Positions 52,147 to 64,000 are shown, counted from the first letter of the stretch. The stretch is 64,000 bases of DNA from Amorphophallus konjac (GCA_022559845.1 CM040124.1:66673491-66737490), one strand, 5' to 3'. Notes: generated by a model from the letters alone, not told the origin. Translations and numbers: made by a program.

Positions 52147-55100
52147 TTAGAATAAGTTTGGGAATCGTTTCCTCATAGACTCCTCGGTCTCCCATGTGGC
52201 TTCGTGTTCTGAACATTTACTCCATTGCACCTTAACCATGGGAATAACTTTATTCCTTAGGGTTCGTACCTCGCGATCGAGGATCTTCATAGGCTTTTGC
52301 TCATACGTAAGGTCCTTCTGAATCACCAGGTCTCCATGATCAATGATATGTGACGGATCGTGCACATACTTCTTCAACATTGATATGTGGAATACATTAT
52401 GAACTTCGGACAATTGAGGAGGTAAAGCGATGCGGTAAGCAACCTCGCCAACTCTTTCTAGTATCTTAAAAGGTCCGATAAACCTTGGTGTAAGCTTGCC
52501 CTTAACACCAAATCTCCTTATCCCACGTCCAGGTGATATCTTGAGAAATATGTGATCTCCCACTTGAAATTCGAGATCTCTTCGTCGTGTGTCAGCATAA
52601 GCCTTCTGTCTAGACTGAGCAACTTGAAGTCTTCCTCTAATCAACTGAATCTTTTCAGTGGTAACCCTTACCATGTCTGGACCTAATAGTTGTTTTTCAC
52701 CAACTTCGTCCCAGCACAAAGGCGATCGGCAACTCCTTCCATATAAAGCTTCGAAAGGTGCCATTTGTATACTTGCCTGGTAGCTGTTGTTGTATGCAAA
52801 TTCAACCAATGGCAAGTGATCATGCCAGCTTCCACCAAAATCAATGATGCAAGTGCGGAGCATATCTTCAACCACCTGATTAGTTCTCTCGGTCTGGCCA
52901 TCCGTTTGAGGATGAAAAGCTGTACTAAAGTTAAGTCTCGTCCCCAGTGAATGTTGTAAACCCTTCTAAAAGTGAGAAGTAAAACGGGGGTCTCTGTCAG
53001 ACACGATTGAGATAGGTACTCCATGTAACATGACTATCTCTTTAAGGTATAATGCAGCAAGAACATCAACTGACCATCGACTCTTGATTGGTAAGAAGTG
53101 TGCCGATTTGGTCAATCGGTCGATGATAACCCATATTCCATCATATCCTCCATTTGATTTGGACAGACCCATAATGAAGTCCATACTGATATCCTCCCAC
53201 TTCCACTTGGGAATATCTAGAGGATGTAGCTTACCGGCAGGCTTTTGGTGTTCTGCCTTGACTTGTTGACATGTGAGACAGCGAGACACAAAATCCGCTA
53301 TTTCTCTTTTCATATTGGGCCACCAAAAGGTCCCTTTCAAATCTTGGTACATCTTAGTTGATCCTGGATGAATCGTGTACCTTGATCTGTGAGCTTCGTC
53401 TAAGATTTTCTTCTTTAGCTCTGGGCAATTCGGTATACATGTTTTATTTCTGAACATCAGTCTTCCATCTGGTGCTAATTTAAATCAGGTTGTTCTTCCA
53501 TTTTGCCCTTGATTTCCACTAGTACGGGGTCACTACCTTGAAGTCCTTGTATTTCGGATAGCAAGTCTGGCTGTATGCTCATATGGGATAAGGTGACACA
53601 CCTACTGTCCTTGTCCATGCTTATATTAAGTTTAGAGAATTGTTCTAGCAACTTCCACTCTTGAATCATACAATTGGCTAATAGTGCTCTCGGCTTTCGA
53701 CTGAGGGCATCGGCCACAGGATTACCCTTTCCAGGATGATATTGTATAGTGAAGTCGAAGTCCTTAAGATATTCTAGCCAACGTCTTTGCCTCATATTCA
53801 ATTCCTTCTGAGAGAAGAGATACTTAAGACTTTTATGGTCAGAGTATATAATAAACTGCACTCCGTACAGATAATGTCTCCATATCTTCTGTGCAAATAC
53901 TACCGCAGCCAATTCTAAATCATGAACTGGGTAGTTCTCCTCGTGCTTCTTCAATTGGCGAGAAGAGTAGGCTATAACCTTCCCTTGTTGCATTAAAACA
54001 CATCCGAGGCCAATGCCAGATGCATCGGTGTATATTTCGAATCTCTCGCCTTCAATTGGTAAAGCTAAAACCGGGGCAGTAGTTAGATGATCTTTGAGAG
54101 CTTGGAAGCTTCTTTCACATTCCTCACTCTATTCATAACGTATCTCCTTGCGAGTTAGCCTAGTGAGTGGTACGGCTATCTTGGAGAAATCCTTGATGAA
54201 TCGCCGATAGTAGCCCGCAAGACCCAAGAAACTACGGATCTCGCTAGCATTGGTCGGTCTTTCCCAATTCCTTACAGCTTCAACCTTTGATGGATCTACG
54301 GATAAACCGTCTTTTGATATAACATGCCCCAAGAAAGCTACTTCTCCTAACCAAAATTCACATTTGCTGAGCTTTGCATTAAATTGATTTATCCTCAATA
54401 TTTGTAATGCTATTCTCAAATGCTCCTCGTGCTCTTCCTTGGTCTTTGAATAGATCAGTATATCATCAATGAAAACCACTATGAATTGATCTAGATGAGG
54501 CCTGAATATACTATTCATCGACTGCATAAAGGCAGCATGGGCATTTGTTAGTCCAAAAGGCATAACAACAAATTCATAGTGCCCATACCTATTTCTGAAC
54601 GCGGTCTTATAAATGTCCTCATTTTTTATCCTTAGTTTGTGATATCCCGACCTGAGATCAATCTTCGAAAAATACATGGATCCAGATATTTGATCAAATA
54701 ACTAATCGATTCTCGGCAGTGGATACTTGTTCTTGATAGTGAGATGATTCAACTGTCGATAGTCGATGCATAACCTCATGGATCCATCTTTCTTCTTTAC
54801 AAATAGCACAGGTGCTCCCCACGGGGAAGTGCTTGGTCTAATAAATCCCTTCTTGAGAAGTTCCATCAATTGCTCCTTCAGCTCCTTGAGTTCGGCAGGG
54901 GACATCCTATATGGTACCTTAGAAACTGGTCCAGCACCGGGACCAAGTCGATGGTGAAGGCCACTTCTCTTTGTGGAGGTAATCCAGGCAAATCCTCCGG
55001 AAACACGTCTGGAAATTCTTGCACAACTGGGATGTCTTCTAGCTTAGTCTCCTTAGTCTCCTTAATGGTGACAAATGCAAGGAAAGATACACATCCTTTC

Positions 55101-56498
55101 CTTATTAGCTTGCTAGCTCGGAAGAGCCGAAATAAGAGGTGACTTGCTCCGACTCTTAGGGCTAGAATAGACTAGTTCTGGAAAGTCCTTGAAAGTAACT
55201 TTGCTGTTAAGGCAATCCACAGTTGCCTGATACCTAGATAACCAGTCTGCTCCCAATATGGCATCATATTCCTTTAGGTCTAAACATATGAGGTTGATAG
55301 GAAGATTTCTTCCTCTTACCAAGACTTCACAGTTTTGATAATGGTGAGTAATATCGGTTTCGTTTCCGAGAGGAGTAGATAAGAATATTTTCATCCATTC
55401 CGGTTCCATAGGTAGTGGGTCAGCAAACTTCTTGGAAATAAAAGAATGTGATGCACCCGTATCAAATAAGACATGTGCAGACTTGGAACAAACTTTCAGT
55501 GTACCTTCTACTAGTCCGCCTTCGTCTAGTTCCGCCTCCTTAATAGCTTGGAGACGAGCATTCTTTGTCACCGGGCGCTTTCCGTCACCGGCTTGATCAT
55601 TGAGTAGGGGACAGTCGGGAATCCGATGATCACGGCTCCCACAACGGAGACACGCTCCAAGTTTCCTCCAACATTCTTCGGCCTTGTGCCCGGCCTTATC
55701 ACAGTGCTTACATACCACCTTAGAAGGTGTAGTGGTGATGGAGAAAGGTTTGGTCTTCTTGAACTTTTGCTCCTGGGAGGGAGTACCTCCATTACTTGGC
55801 CTCTTTCTGAAATTGGGTTTGAAGGTGCCGGAGCTAGTAACATTCTCCTTCTTGTCTTTCCCACGGATCCTATCAGATAGTTCCGTGGCATCTTCTAGTA
55901 ATTGGGCTCGTCGAACCAACTCCGAATAGACTTGTATGTCCATCGGTGCCAGTTGTGTGATATATTGGGGCCTGAGCCCATTAAGGAATCTTCAAGCTTT
56001 TATCTTCTCAGTACTAACTAAGTGTTTAGTGTACCGAGACAGCCTTGAGAACTGCGCTTCATATTCAGCCACCGACAAAGATCGTTGCTTAAGTGCGGCG
56101 AATTCAGCGGCTTTCTTCTCTTGAACTCGATCTGAGAAATATTTATTGTTGAAATGTTAACCAAACTCCTCCCAAGTAACTTGTCCTTGATCTAATGTGG
56201 CTTCTACCGACTCCCACCAGCATCGGGCGTCTCTTTCTAGTTGAAATGTGGCTAATAGGACCTTCTCTTGGTCCGAACATTGCATGACTCTAAAAACACG
56301 TTCCATCTCTTGGATCCAGTGCTCGGCATCATCTGGATCAGTGGATCCCATGAACTTAGGAGGGTTCATGTTCTTGATGCTTTGGTGGAGATTTCCTGCT
56401 CCACGATGTGCACCTCCTTGTGCCACTTGTTGAAGTGCCTGGGTCATGCCTTGAAGAGTGCGTTGCATGTTGCGCCATTGAGCACGTTCGGCAGCCAT
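52147..56498 (-). pseudogene. gag-pol: B2 gag-pol, multiply broken
   Basis: Colinear with B3 from [12 protein letters not shown] (56498) to MRKRFPNLF (52147), with gag, two zinc knuckles, protease, RT, RNase H, integrase and chromodomain-like tail. Lesions against B3: a stop at 56157 from a local two-base change, CGA to TGA at 55992, a one-base insertion near 55120, a one-base deletion near 54938, GAG to TAG at 54702, TGG to TAG at 54129, a one-base deletion near 53480 and TGG to TAG at 52966. Overall it is nearly identical to B3, so the breaks are recent relative to element A. Confidence 0.93.
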
Positions 56499-56651
56499 TG
56501 TCCTACAATTACAATAGCTATATTAGTATGTGATTGCGTTAAAAAGCTTTTAATTCTATGTTGACTTTAACCCTTGGTTCTACCCAATCTCACTGGTTAG
56601 AGGTTCAGACTTATCCTTGGACTTGGGTTTCCTAGGAATTGAATACCCTAG

Positions 56652-56663
56652 GCTCTGATACCA
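56652..56663 (-). other. B2 primer binding site (initiator Met type)
   Basis: TGGTATCAGAGC on the minus strand, seven bases from the LTR edge at 56671. Confidence 0.92.
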
Positions 56664-57789
56664 CAAAAACTATCACGCCCCGAGCGCAGAAGATACCCGG
56701 AGACGGGTGGCGAGTTTATATCGATCATGTCAATCAGAGTATTAGTGTATTCGACACCAAATCATAGATGCGCAAGAGTAAAGATAACCCAATCCTTTTA
56801 TCCCTTCACAAAAGTATTTCTATTACAATCCCTTGAAAATGCTAAACTTAATAAAAAGAAAAGTACAAAATTGACTCAAGAAAATATAGAAAAGACAAGA
56901 CTAGTTGACGCTTTGAGAAGCTCTAATATCTTTCACTCTTGACCTTCCCTGTCCGATTGAGTCTCGTCGTCGGACTTACCTGAAAAGTAGGGAAACACTG
57001 AGTGAGGGAACGCTCAGTAGGAAATTATATCTCAAGAACTAGCAATGGGTTTAAGTAATTACAATTTATCACATGTAAATGTAATATGGCTATGCATGTA
57101 GAAATAACTAATCAATAGAATAACACGTCGTGTAAAACATCCAAGCGAGTCTTAAACAAGAGATATTCATGAGAGACTTTATAGATTATTGGCTATTTCA
57201 CGCAAGTACTTTGCCCGTGTCAGGCCATGCTAGTAAAGTCACGCAAGTCGAGTCACGCACGCAAGAAAGAGAGAGTGTGTGTGGAATGCCAAAGATCAAG
57301 AGAAAAAGTACTTCGGTGCAATGCTAGACACCGTGATCATTACAACTCCCATGGGCACTAGTACTTTTGGGTGCTCCTCCCAGGACCAGCTCGGGCCCTT
57401 ATATGCACAGCATTAAAGATAGATCTAGACATCCACTTTATTTGTATAGCCAATATGAAATTTTAAAGAAAAAGCTTGTGGAAATTAAAGATAGATTAGA
57501 GTTCAAAATTGAACTTGATGTATAAGGATGATAATAATGATATAAACACGAGTATCGATAAAACTGGGTGGAGTTGGTTCCCTAATTGGGTACCATGACA
57601 ATTTAGTGTCCATATGTAGATGGTCATGTCATTTGATATAGAATTGAGGTCCACAAGAACATCATAATAATGGCATGATTTCCACATCCCATTAAGAATA
57701 TTCTCATGATATCCACATAGCATATCATGAGAGCCGGTATACCATGTTTCTATAGAGTGACATGGCAAAATAGTGCAATAGGTTTTTAT

Positions 57790-57900
57790 GGTACAACCAG
57801 CTCAGTCGGCCTTGAGGGAATCCAAGGCTACGAGGAGACTTACGGAGGTCCCAATGACTAACTTGCCAGTCCAAAGGAACGGAATGTCCAATGGAGGGCT
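57790..57900 (-). promoter_or_regulatory. Conserved ~110-nt leader block (B LTR 2)
   Basis: 111 nt on the minus strand, with GGGACCTCCGTAAGTCTCC, CTTGGATTCCC and terminal GCTGGTTGTACC. Its first half (CCCTCCATTGGACATTC, CTTTGGACTGG) matches the Tat element C copy (CCCTCCATTGAGCATTC, CTTTGGATTGG) closely although the elements are of different lineages. Confidence 0.75.
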
Positions 57901-59020
57901 TGTATGTCACCGAGAGTTGAGGGATAATCGATAAAACATTGTAGAACATGGGACTATATTCACGGAATGGAATTATAGTGCCGATATATACATATATATT
58001 TATATAAAACCCTCGGTTCACAGTAAACAGTATAAAATAATTACACATGAAATTAGCGCCTTAACATAAGTCACTACTTATTAAATTAACGCCCTTCACT
58101 GTGTCGTTATTTTAAATTTGACGGCTTCTGTAACCGTCGTCCATTATAAATTTCTATTTTGCTGAAATTTTCTTTATTCTGTAATTTTGATTAAACGCGC
58201 CTTAGACAGGGGCGTCTCTTTCATAAAAGACGACCTACTGGAGGTCGTTAATTCTCTTTGGTTTCCAGGAATATGAACAGTAAAGGTTTTCATGATAAAT
58301 AATTTGCAGGAACCACATATATGAACTGGACAAGAAAAATAGAAGGATTCAAGGTATATGATCATGCATTACATCAAATTCATGGTTTCATAGATATTAA
58401 ATTTTAAACATGTGTATTTATTAATTATGTGGAATTGACGACTCTTCTGTCAGTCGTAGAACTTGAATTAGCGCCTTAGAGAGGGTCGCCTCTTTCCAAA
58501 ATTTCACAGAAAACTTCAAAAACGCAGTAACACTATATGCATGAATTAACAGATGATATTATCATACATTTTATGCATGTTTGGGCTACAGTTCTTGAGA
58601 AAACCTACCTGATGATGATCTAGGTGATGGTTAGTGAAGAATTTGTAGAGAAACGATACTCTGTCCGAAACAGAGCCTTGATATAACAACAAACTACGCT
58701 CCCAGCAGCACACAGAGGCAGTGGGGATGATATAGATGAGAACAAAAGAAGACTTCTAGGCTTTGGTACGCAGAGAAATCAATAGTTTTTCTTCCCCCTT
58801 TAAACAGAAGAAGAGGATGTTGATGAAGAGCCCACATTCTTCAACTAGACAAGAGAGTTACTACTTGCTGCAGGCAACCTACAGAAGAAGAAGATGAAGA
58901 ACATTAATATTCTCCATATCCATAACCGAAGGCAGAGGAAGAAGAACAAACCTGTTCTTCACGCACGAGACAGCAACAGAACGCCTTTGACCAAAATAGC
59001 TAATAGGTTCGACTGAAAGG

Positions 59021-59032
59021 GGTATTTATAGG
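59021..59032 (-). promoter_or_regulatory. TATA box of B LTR 2
   Basis: CCTATAAATACC on the minus strand at the same LTR position as in LTR 1. It would drive transcription of B2. Confidence 0.65.
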
Positions 59033-59489
59033 GTTTCAGGAATCCCTTAGGGTTAGAATTTGATTAGAACTATAGTTTCCTTGATAGAGTCCGTACCATA
59101 ATCAATCGAGCACGTAGCAATCCTAAAACTTACCCTGGATAGTCTCCTGGTTCGAACGAAACACAAATGAAATTAACGCCTTAGGTTAGAACGTTAATTC
59201 TAATTGACGTCTTTACCTGTGCCGTTTCTTTTGTAATTCGCGCCCAAGAAGAGGGCGTTTATTTCCCTTTCCTTTTATTCGTTTTGGGCGTTTTTGAAAT
59301 TTGACGCCCTTTAGTATAGGCATCAATTTTTGAATTAACATCTCAGGTGAAGGCGTTTCTTTTTTTTAAATCGCGCCTTGTTCAGAGGCGTTATTTACAT
59401 TTGACTTATTATTTATTCATTTTGGTTCTTATCATTTACTTACTTAATTTTTCTTGAAATCTTCCTTTTATTTTACCAGGGTTGCTACA

Positions 59490-59504
59490 CCCTCCCCCAC
59501 TTAA
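59490..59504 (-). other. Polypurine tract of B3
   Basis: TTAAGTGGGGGAGGG on the minus strand abutting the LTR start. Confidence 0.9.
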
Positions 59505-59565
59505 AAGAATTTGGTCCTCAAATTCCATCACATATAAACGTGGAGAGTGTAGAGTATATACCTTT

Positions 59566-62500
59566 TTAGAATAAGTCTGGGAATCGTTTCCTCATAGACT
59601 CCTCGGTCTCCCATGTGGCTTCGTGTTCTGAACATTTACTCCATTGCACCTTAACCATGGGAATAACTTTATTCCTTAGGGTTCGTACCTCGCGATCGAG
59701 GATCTTCATAGGCTTTTGCTCATACGTAAGGTCCTTCTGAATCACCAGGTCTCCATGATCAATGATATGTGACGGATCGTGCACATACTTCTTCAACATT
59801 GATATGTGGAATACATTATGAACTTCGGACAATTGAGGAGGTAAAGCGATGCGGTAAGCAACCTCGCCAACTCTTTCTAGTATCTTAAAAGGTCCGATAA
59901 ACCTTGGTGTAAGCTTGCCCTTAACACCAAATCTCCTTATCCCACGTCCAGGTGATATCTTGAGAAATATGTGATCTCCCACTTGAAATTCGAGATCTCT
60001 TCGTCGTGTGTCAGCATAAGCCTTCTGTCTAGACTGAGCAACTTGAAGTCTTCCTCTAATCAACTGAATCTTTTCAATGGTAACCCTTACCATGTCTGGA
60101 CCTAATAGTTGTTTTTCGCTAACTTCGTCCCAGCACAAAGGCGATCGGCAACTCCTTCCGTATAAAGCTTCGAAAGGTGCCATTTGTATACTTGCCTGGT
60201 AGCTGTTGTTGTATGCAAATTCAACCAACGGCAAGTGATCATGCCAGCTTCCACCAAAATCAATGATGCAAGCTCGGAGCATATCTTCAACCACCTGATT
60301 AGTTCTCTCGGTCTGACCATCCGTTTGAGGATGAAAAGCTGTACTAAAGTTAAGTCTCGTCCCCAGTGAATGTTGTAAACCCTTCCAAAAGTGAGAAGTA
60401 AAACGGGGGTCTCTGTCAGACACGATTGAGACAGGTACTCCATGTAACATGACTATCTCTTTAAGGTATAATGCAGCAAGAACATCAACTGACCATCGAC
60501 TCTTGATTGGTAAGAAGTGTGCCGATTTGGTCAATCGGTCGATGATAACCCATATTCCGTCATATCCTCCATTTGATTTGGACAGACCCATAATGAAGTC
60601 CATACTGATATCCTCCAACTTCCACTTGGGAATATCTAGAGGATGTAGCTTACCGGTAGGCTTTTGGTGTTCTGCCTTGACTTGTTGACATGTGAGACAG
60701 CGAGACACAAAATCAGCTATTTCTCTTTTCATATTGGGCCACCAATAGGCCCCTTTCAAATCTTGGTACATCTTAGTTGATCCTGGATGAATCATGTACC
60801 TTGATTTGTGAGCTTCGTCTAAGATTTTCTTCTTTAGCTCTGGGCAATTCGGTATACATGTTTTATTTCTGAACATCAATCTTCCATCTGGTGCTAATTT
60901 TAAATCAGGTTGTTCTTCCATTTTGCCCTTGATTTCCACTAGTACGGGGTCACTACCTTGAAGTCCTTGTATTTCGGATAGCAAGTCTGGCTGTATGCTC
61001 ATATGGGATAAGGTGACACACCTACTGTCCTTGTCCATGCTTATATTAAGTTTAGAGAATTGTTCTAGCAACTTCCACTCTTGAATCATACAATTGGCTA
61101 ATAGTGCTCTCGGCTTTCGACCGAGGGCATCGGCCACAGGATTACCCTTTCCAGGATGATATTGTATAGTGAAGTCGAAGTCCTTAAGATATTCTAGCCA
61201 ACGTCTTTGCCTCATATTCAATTCCTTCTGAGAGAAGAGATACTTAAGACTTTTATGGTCAGAGTATATAATAAACTGCACTCCGTACAGATAATGTCTC
61301 CATATCTTCTGTGCAAATACTACCGCAGCCAATTCTAAATCATGAACTGGGTAGTTCTCCTCGTGCTTCTTCAATCGGCGAGAAGAGTAGGCTATAACCT
61401 TCCCTTGTTGCATTAAAACACATCCGAGGCCAATGCCAGATGCATCGGTGTATATTTCGAATCTCTCGCCTTCAATTGGTAAAGCTAAAACCGGGGCAGT
61501 AGTTAGATGATCTTTGAGAGCTTGGAAGCTTCTTTCACATTCCTCACTCCATTCATAACGTATCTCCTTGCGAGTTAGCCTAGTGAGTGGTACGGCTATC
61601 TTGGAGAAATCCTTGATGAATCGCCGATAGTAGCCCGCAAGACCCAAGAAACTACAGATCTCGCTAGCATTGGTCGGTCTTTCCCAATTCCTTACAGCTT
61701 CAACCTTTGATGGATCTACGGATAAACCGTCTTTTGATATAACATGCCCCAAGAAAGCTACTTCTCCTAACCAAAATTCACATTTGCTGAGCTTTGCATA
61801 TAATTGATTTATCCTCAATATTTGTAATGCTATTCTCAAATGCTCCTCGTGCTCTTCCTTGGTCTTTGAATAGATCAGTATATCATCAATGAAAATCACT
61901 ATGAATTGATCTAGATGAGGCCTGAATATACTATTCATCGACTGCATAAAGGCAGCATGGGTATTTGTTAGTCCAAAAGGCATAACAACAAATTCATAAT
62001 GCCCATACCTACTTCTGAACGCGGTCTTATAAATGTCCTCATTTTTTATCCTTAGTTTGTGATATCCCGACCTGAGATCAATCTTCGAAAAATACATGGA
62101 TCCAGATATTTGATCAAATAACTCATCGATGCTCGGCAGTGGATACTTGTTCTTGATAGTGAGATGATTCAACTGTCGATAGTCGATGCATAACCTCATG
62201 GATCCATCTTTCTTCTTTACAAATAGCACATGTGCTCCCCACGGGGAAGTGCTTGGTCTAATAAATCCCTTCTTGAGAAGTTCCATCAATTGCTCCTTCA
62301 GCTCCTTGAGTTCGGCAGGGGACATCCTATATGGTACCTTAGAAACTGGTCCAGCACTAGGGACCAAGTCGATGGTGAAGGCCACTTCTCTTTGTGGAGG
62401 TAATCCAGGCAAATCCTCCGGAAACACGTCTGGAAATTCTTGCACAACTGGGATGTCTTCTAGCTTAGTCTCTTTAGTCTCCTTAATGGTGACAAATGCA

Positions 62501-63918
62501 AGGAAAGATACACATCCTTTCCTTATTAGCTTGCTAGCTCGGAGAGCCGAAATAAGAGGTGACTTGCTCCGACTCTTAGGGCTAGAATAGACTAGTTCTG
62601 GAAAGTCCTTGAAAGTAACTTTGCTGTTACGGCAATCCACAATTGCCTGATACCTAGATAACCAGTCTGCTCCCAATATAGCATCATATTCCTTTAGGTC
62701 TAAACATATGAGGTTGATAGGAAGATTTCTTCCTTTTACCAAGACTTCACAGTTTTGATAATGGTGAGTAATATCGGTTTCGTTTCCTAGAGGAGTAGAT
62801 AAGAATATTTTCATCCATTCCGGTTCCATAGGTAGTGGGTCAGCAAACTTCTTGGAAATAAAAGAATGTGATGCACCCGTATCAAATAAGACATGTGCAG
62901 ACTTGGAACAAACTTTCAGTGTACCTTCTACTAGTCCGCCTTCGTCTAGTTCCGCCTCCTTAATAGCTTGGAGACGAGCATTCTTTGTCACCGGGCGCTT
63001 TCCGTCACCGGCTTGATCATTGAGTAGGGGACAGTCGGGAATCCGATGATCACGGCTCCCACAACGGAGACACGCTCCAAGTTTCCTCCAACATTCTTCG
63101 GCCTTGTGCCCGGCCTTATCACAGTGCTTACATACCACCTTAGAAGGTGTAGTGGTGATGGAGAAAGGTTTGGTCTTCTTGAACTTTTGCTCCTGGGAGG
63201 GAGTACCTCCATTACTTGGCCTCTTCATGAAATTGGGTTTGAAGGTGCCGGAGCTAGTAACATTCTCCTTCTTGTCTTTCCCACGGATCCTATCAGATAG
63301 TTCCGTGGCATCTTCTAGTAATTGGGCTCGTCGAACCAACTCCGAATAGACTTGTATGTCCATCGGTGCCAGTTGTGTGATATATTGGGGCCTGAGCCCA
63401 TTAAGGAATCTTCGAGCTTTCATCTTCTCAATACTAACTAAGTGTTTAGCGTACCGAGACAGCCTTGAGAACTGCGCTTCATATTCAACCACCGACAAAG
63501 ATCGTTGCTTAAGTGCGGCGAATTCAACGGCTTTCTTCTCTTGAACTTGATCTGAGAAATATTTATTGTTAAAATGTTCAACAAACTCCTCCCAAGTAAC
63601 TTGTCCTTGATCTAATGTGGCTTCTACCGACTCCCACCAGCATCGGGCGTCTCTTTCTAGTTGAAATGTGGCTAACATGACCTTCTCTTGGTCCGAACAT
63701 TGCATGACTCTAAAAACACATTCCGTCTCTCAGATCCAGTGCTCGGCATCATTTGGATCAGTGGATCCCATGAACTTAGGAGGGTTCATGTTCTTGAAGC
63801 TTTGGTGGAGATTTCCTGCTCCACGATGTGCACCTCCTTGTGCCACTTGTTGAAGTGCCTGGGTCATGCCTTGAAGAGTGCGTTGCATGTTGCACCATTG
63901 AGCACGTTCGGCAGCCAT
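59566..63918 (-). CDS. gag-pol: B3 gag-pol polyprotein, near intact (one internal TGA)
   Basis: A single frame of about 1450 codons from MAAERAQW (63918) to MRKRFPDLF (59566), broken only by TGA at 63730-63732, where B1 has CGA. From the next Met (63705) 1379 codons are open. Counting from that Met: gag capsid 1-150; zinc knuckles at about 192-205 ([14 protein letters not shown]) and 212-225 ([14 protein letters not shown]); protease DTGASHSF at 275-282; RT with FIDD at 605-608; RNase H (YTDAS 752-756, YSDHKSL 814-820); integrase HHCC about 966-1006 and DDE at about 1036, 1097 and 1133; chromodomain-like tail ([26 protein letters not shown]) to the end. One fused frame without a gag-pol slip is usual for Tekay. 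The 5' LTR lies beyond 64000. Confidence 0.95.
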
Positions 63919-64000
63919 TGTCCTACAATTACAATAGCTATATTAGTATGTGATTGCGTTAAAAGGCTTTTAATTCTATGTTGACTTTAACCCTTGGTTC

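Larger units (their letters stand above)
56671..59489 (-). repeat. B-family LTR 2 (2819 bp), shared by B2 and B3
   Basis: Same length and edges as LTR 1 (start TGTAGCAACCCTGG; end GGGGCGTGATA). By eye only one to a few differences per hundred bases from LTR 1. TATA box at 59021-59032; palindromic words at 58050-58500 and 59167-59400; leader block at 57790-57900. Confidence 0.93.
47674..64000 (-). mobile_element. Head-to-tail Tekay array (B1-LTR-B2-LTR-B3) sharing single LTRs
   Basis: Three internal regions of one family in the same orientation. The LTR at 49252-52070 has the primer site of B1 on its left and the polypurine tract of B2 on its right; the LTR at 56671-59489 does the same for B2 and B3. 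So each LTR is 5' LTR of one unit and 3' LTR of the next, with no flanking DNA or target duplication between. Such chains are explained by unequal recombination between LTRs. The array continues beyond 64000. Confidence 0.92.

Noticed and set aside
57790..57900. Captured 5S rRNA in the leader block, as in Cassandra elements
   Set aside because: Only GACCTCC...AAGTC...CTCGT resembles the end of plant 5S rRNA; the rest of the block and the internal promoter boxes do not match.

Overview
The window is intergenic, repeat-filled DNA from a flowering plant. No host gene, rRNA or tRNA gene is visible. Almost every base belongs to an LTR retrotransposon or a fragment of one. The lineages are recognisable from their proteins: Ty3/gypsy Tat (retroviral-type plus second archaeal-type RNase H, PBS beginning TTGGCGCC), Ty3/gypsy Tekay/Del chromovirus (initiator-Met-type PBS, LTR edge GGGGCGTGACA, C-terminal chromodomain-like tail) and Ty1/copia of SIRE type (multi-zinc-knuckle gag, Met PBS, LTR edge with ACCCCCCTCT). 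This mix, the plant mobile domain and the 2-3 kb LTRs indicate an angiosperm with a large genome; the species cannot be told.

Layout. (1) 1-15851, minus: Tat element T1 with 5' LTR, leader, gag, protease with G-patch, RT-RNaseH-aRNaseH-integrase and, on the opposite strand near its 3' end, a six-exon plant mobile domain (PMD) gene with its own TATA box and polyadenylation signal; the 3' LTR lies left of the window. (2) 15852-21630, minus: 5' part of a SIRE-like copia element (X) that T1 entered. (3) 21631-32967: an old minus-strand LTR (D2), split by Tekay element D, whose LTR is split by a Tekay solo LTR (E), itself split by a copia LTR piece (F): four nesting levels. (4) 32968-37680, plus: Tat element C, cut off inside gag and fused to a Tekay fragment (B1). 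(5) 37873-47673, plus: a full-length Tekay element A (LTRs of 2432 and 2430 bp, near-matching 5-bp target duplication) inserted in B1. (6) 47674-64000, minus: three internal regions of one Tekay family (B1, B2, B3) joined head to tail through single shared 2819-bp LTRs; B3 has a gag-pol frame of about 1450 codons broken only by one TGA.

Two patterns cut across the elements. First, a block of about 110 nt, always in sense orientation and always in the transcribed 5' leader, occurs in five otherwise unrelated families (T1 and C of Tat; B, D and E of Tekay) at nearly constant length (109-112 nt). Second, most LTR families carry their own array of short palindromic or reiterated words placed around the TATA box, some with regular spacing (about 32, 72 or 100 bp). 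Most nonsense changes in the coding copies are C-to-T or G-to-A changes, many of them CAG to TAG, as expected from deamination of methylated cytosine.

All identifications come from reading motifs and comparing copies inside the window by eye; no database search was made.
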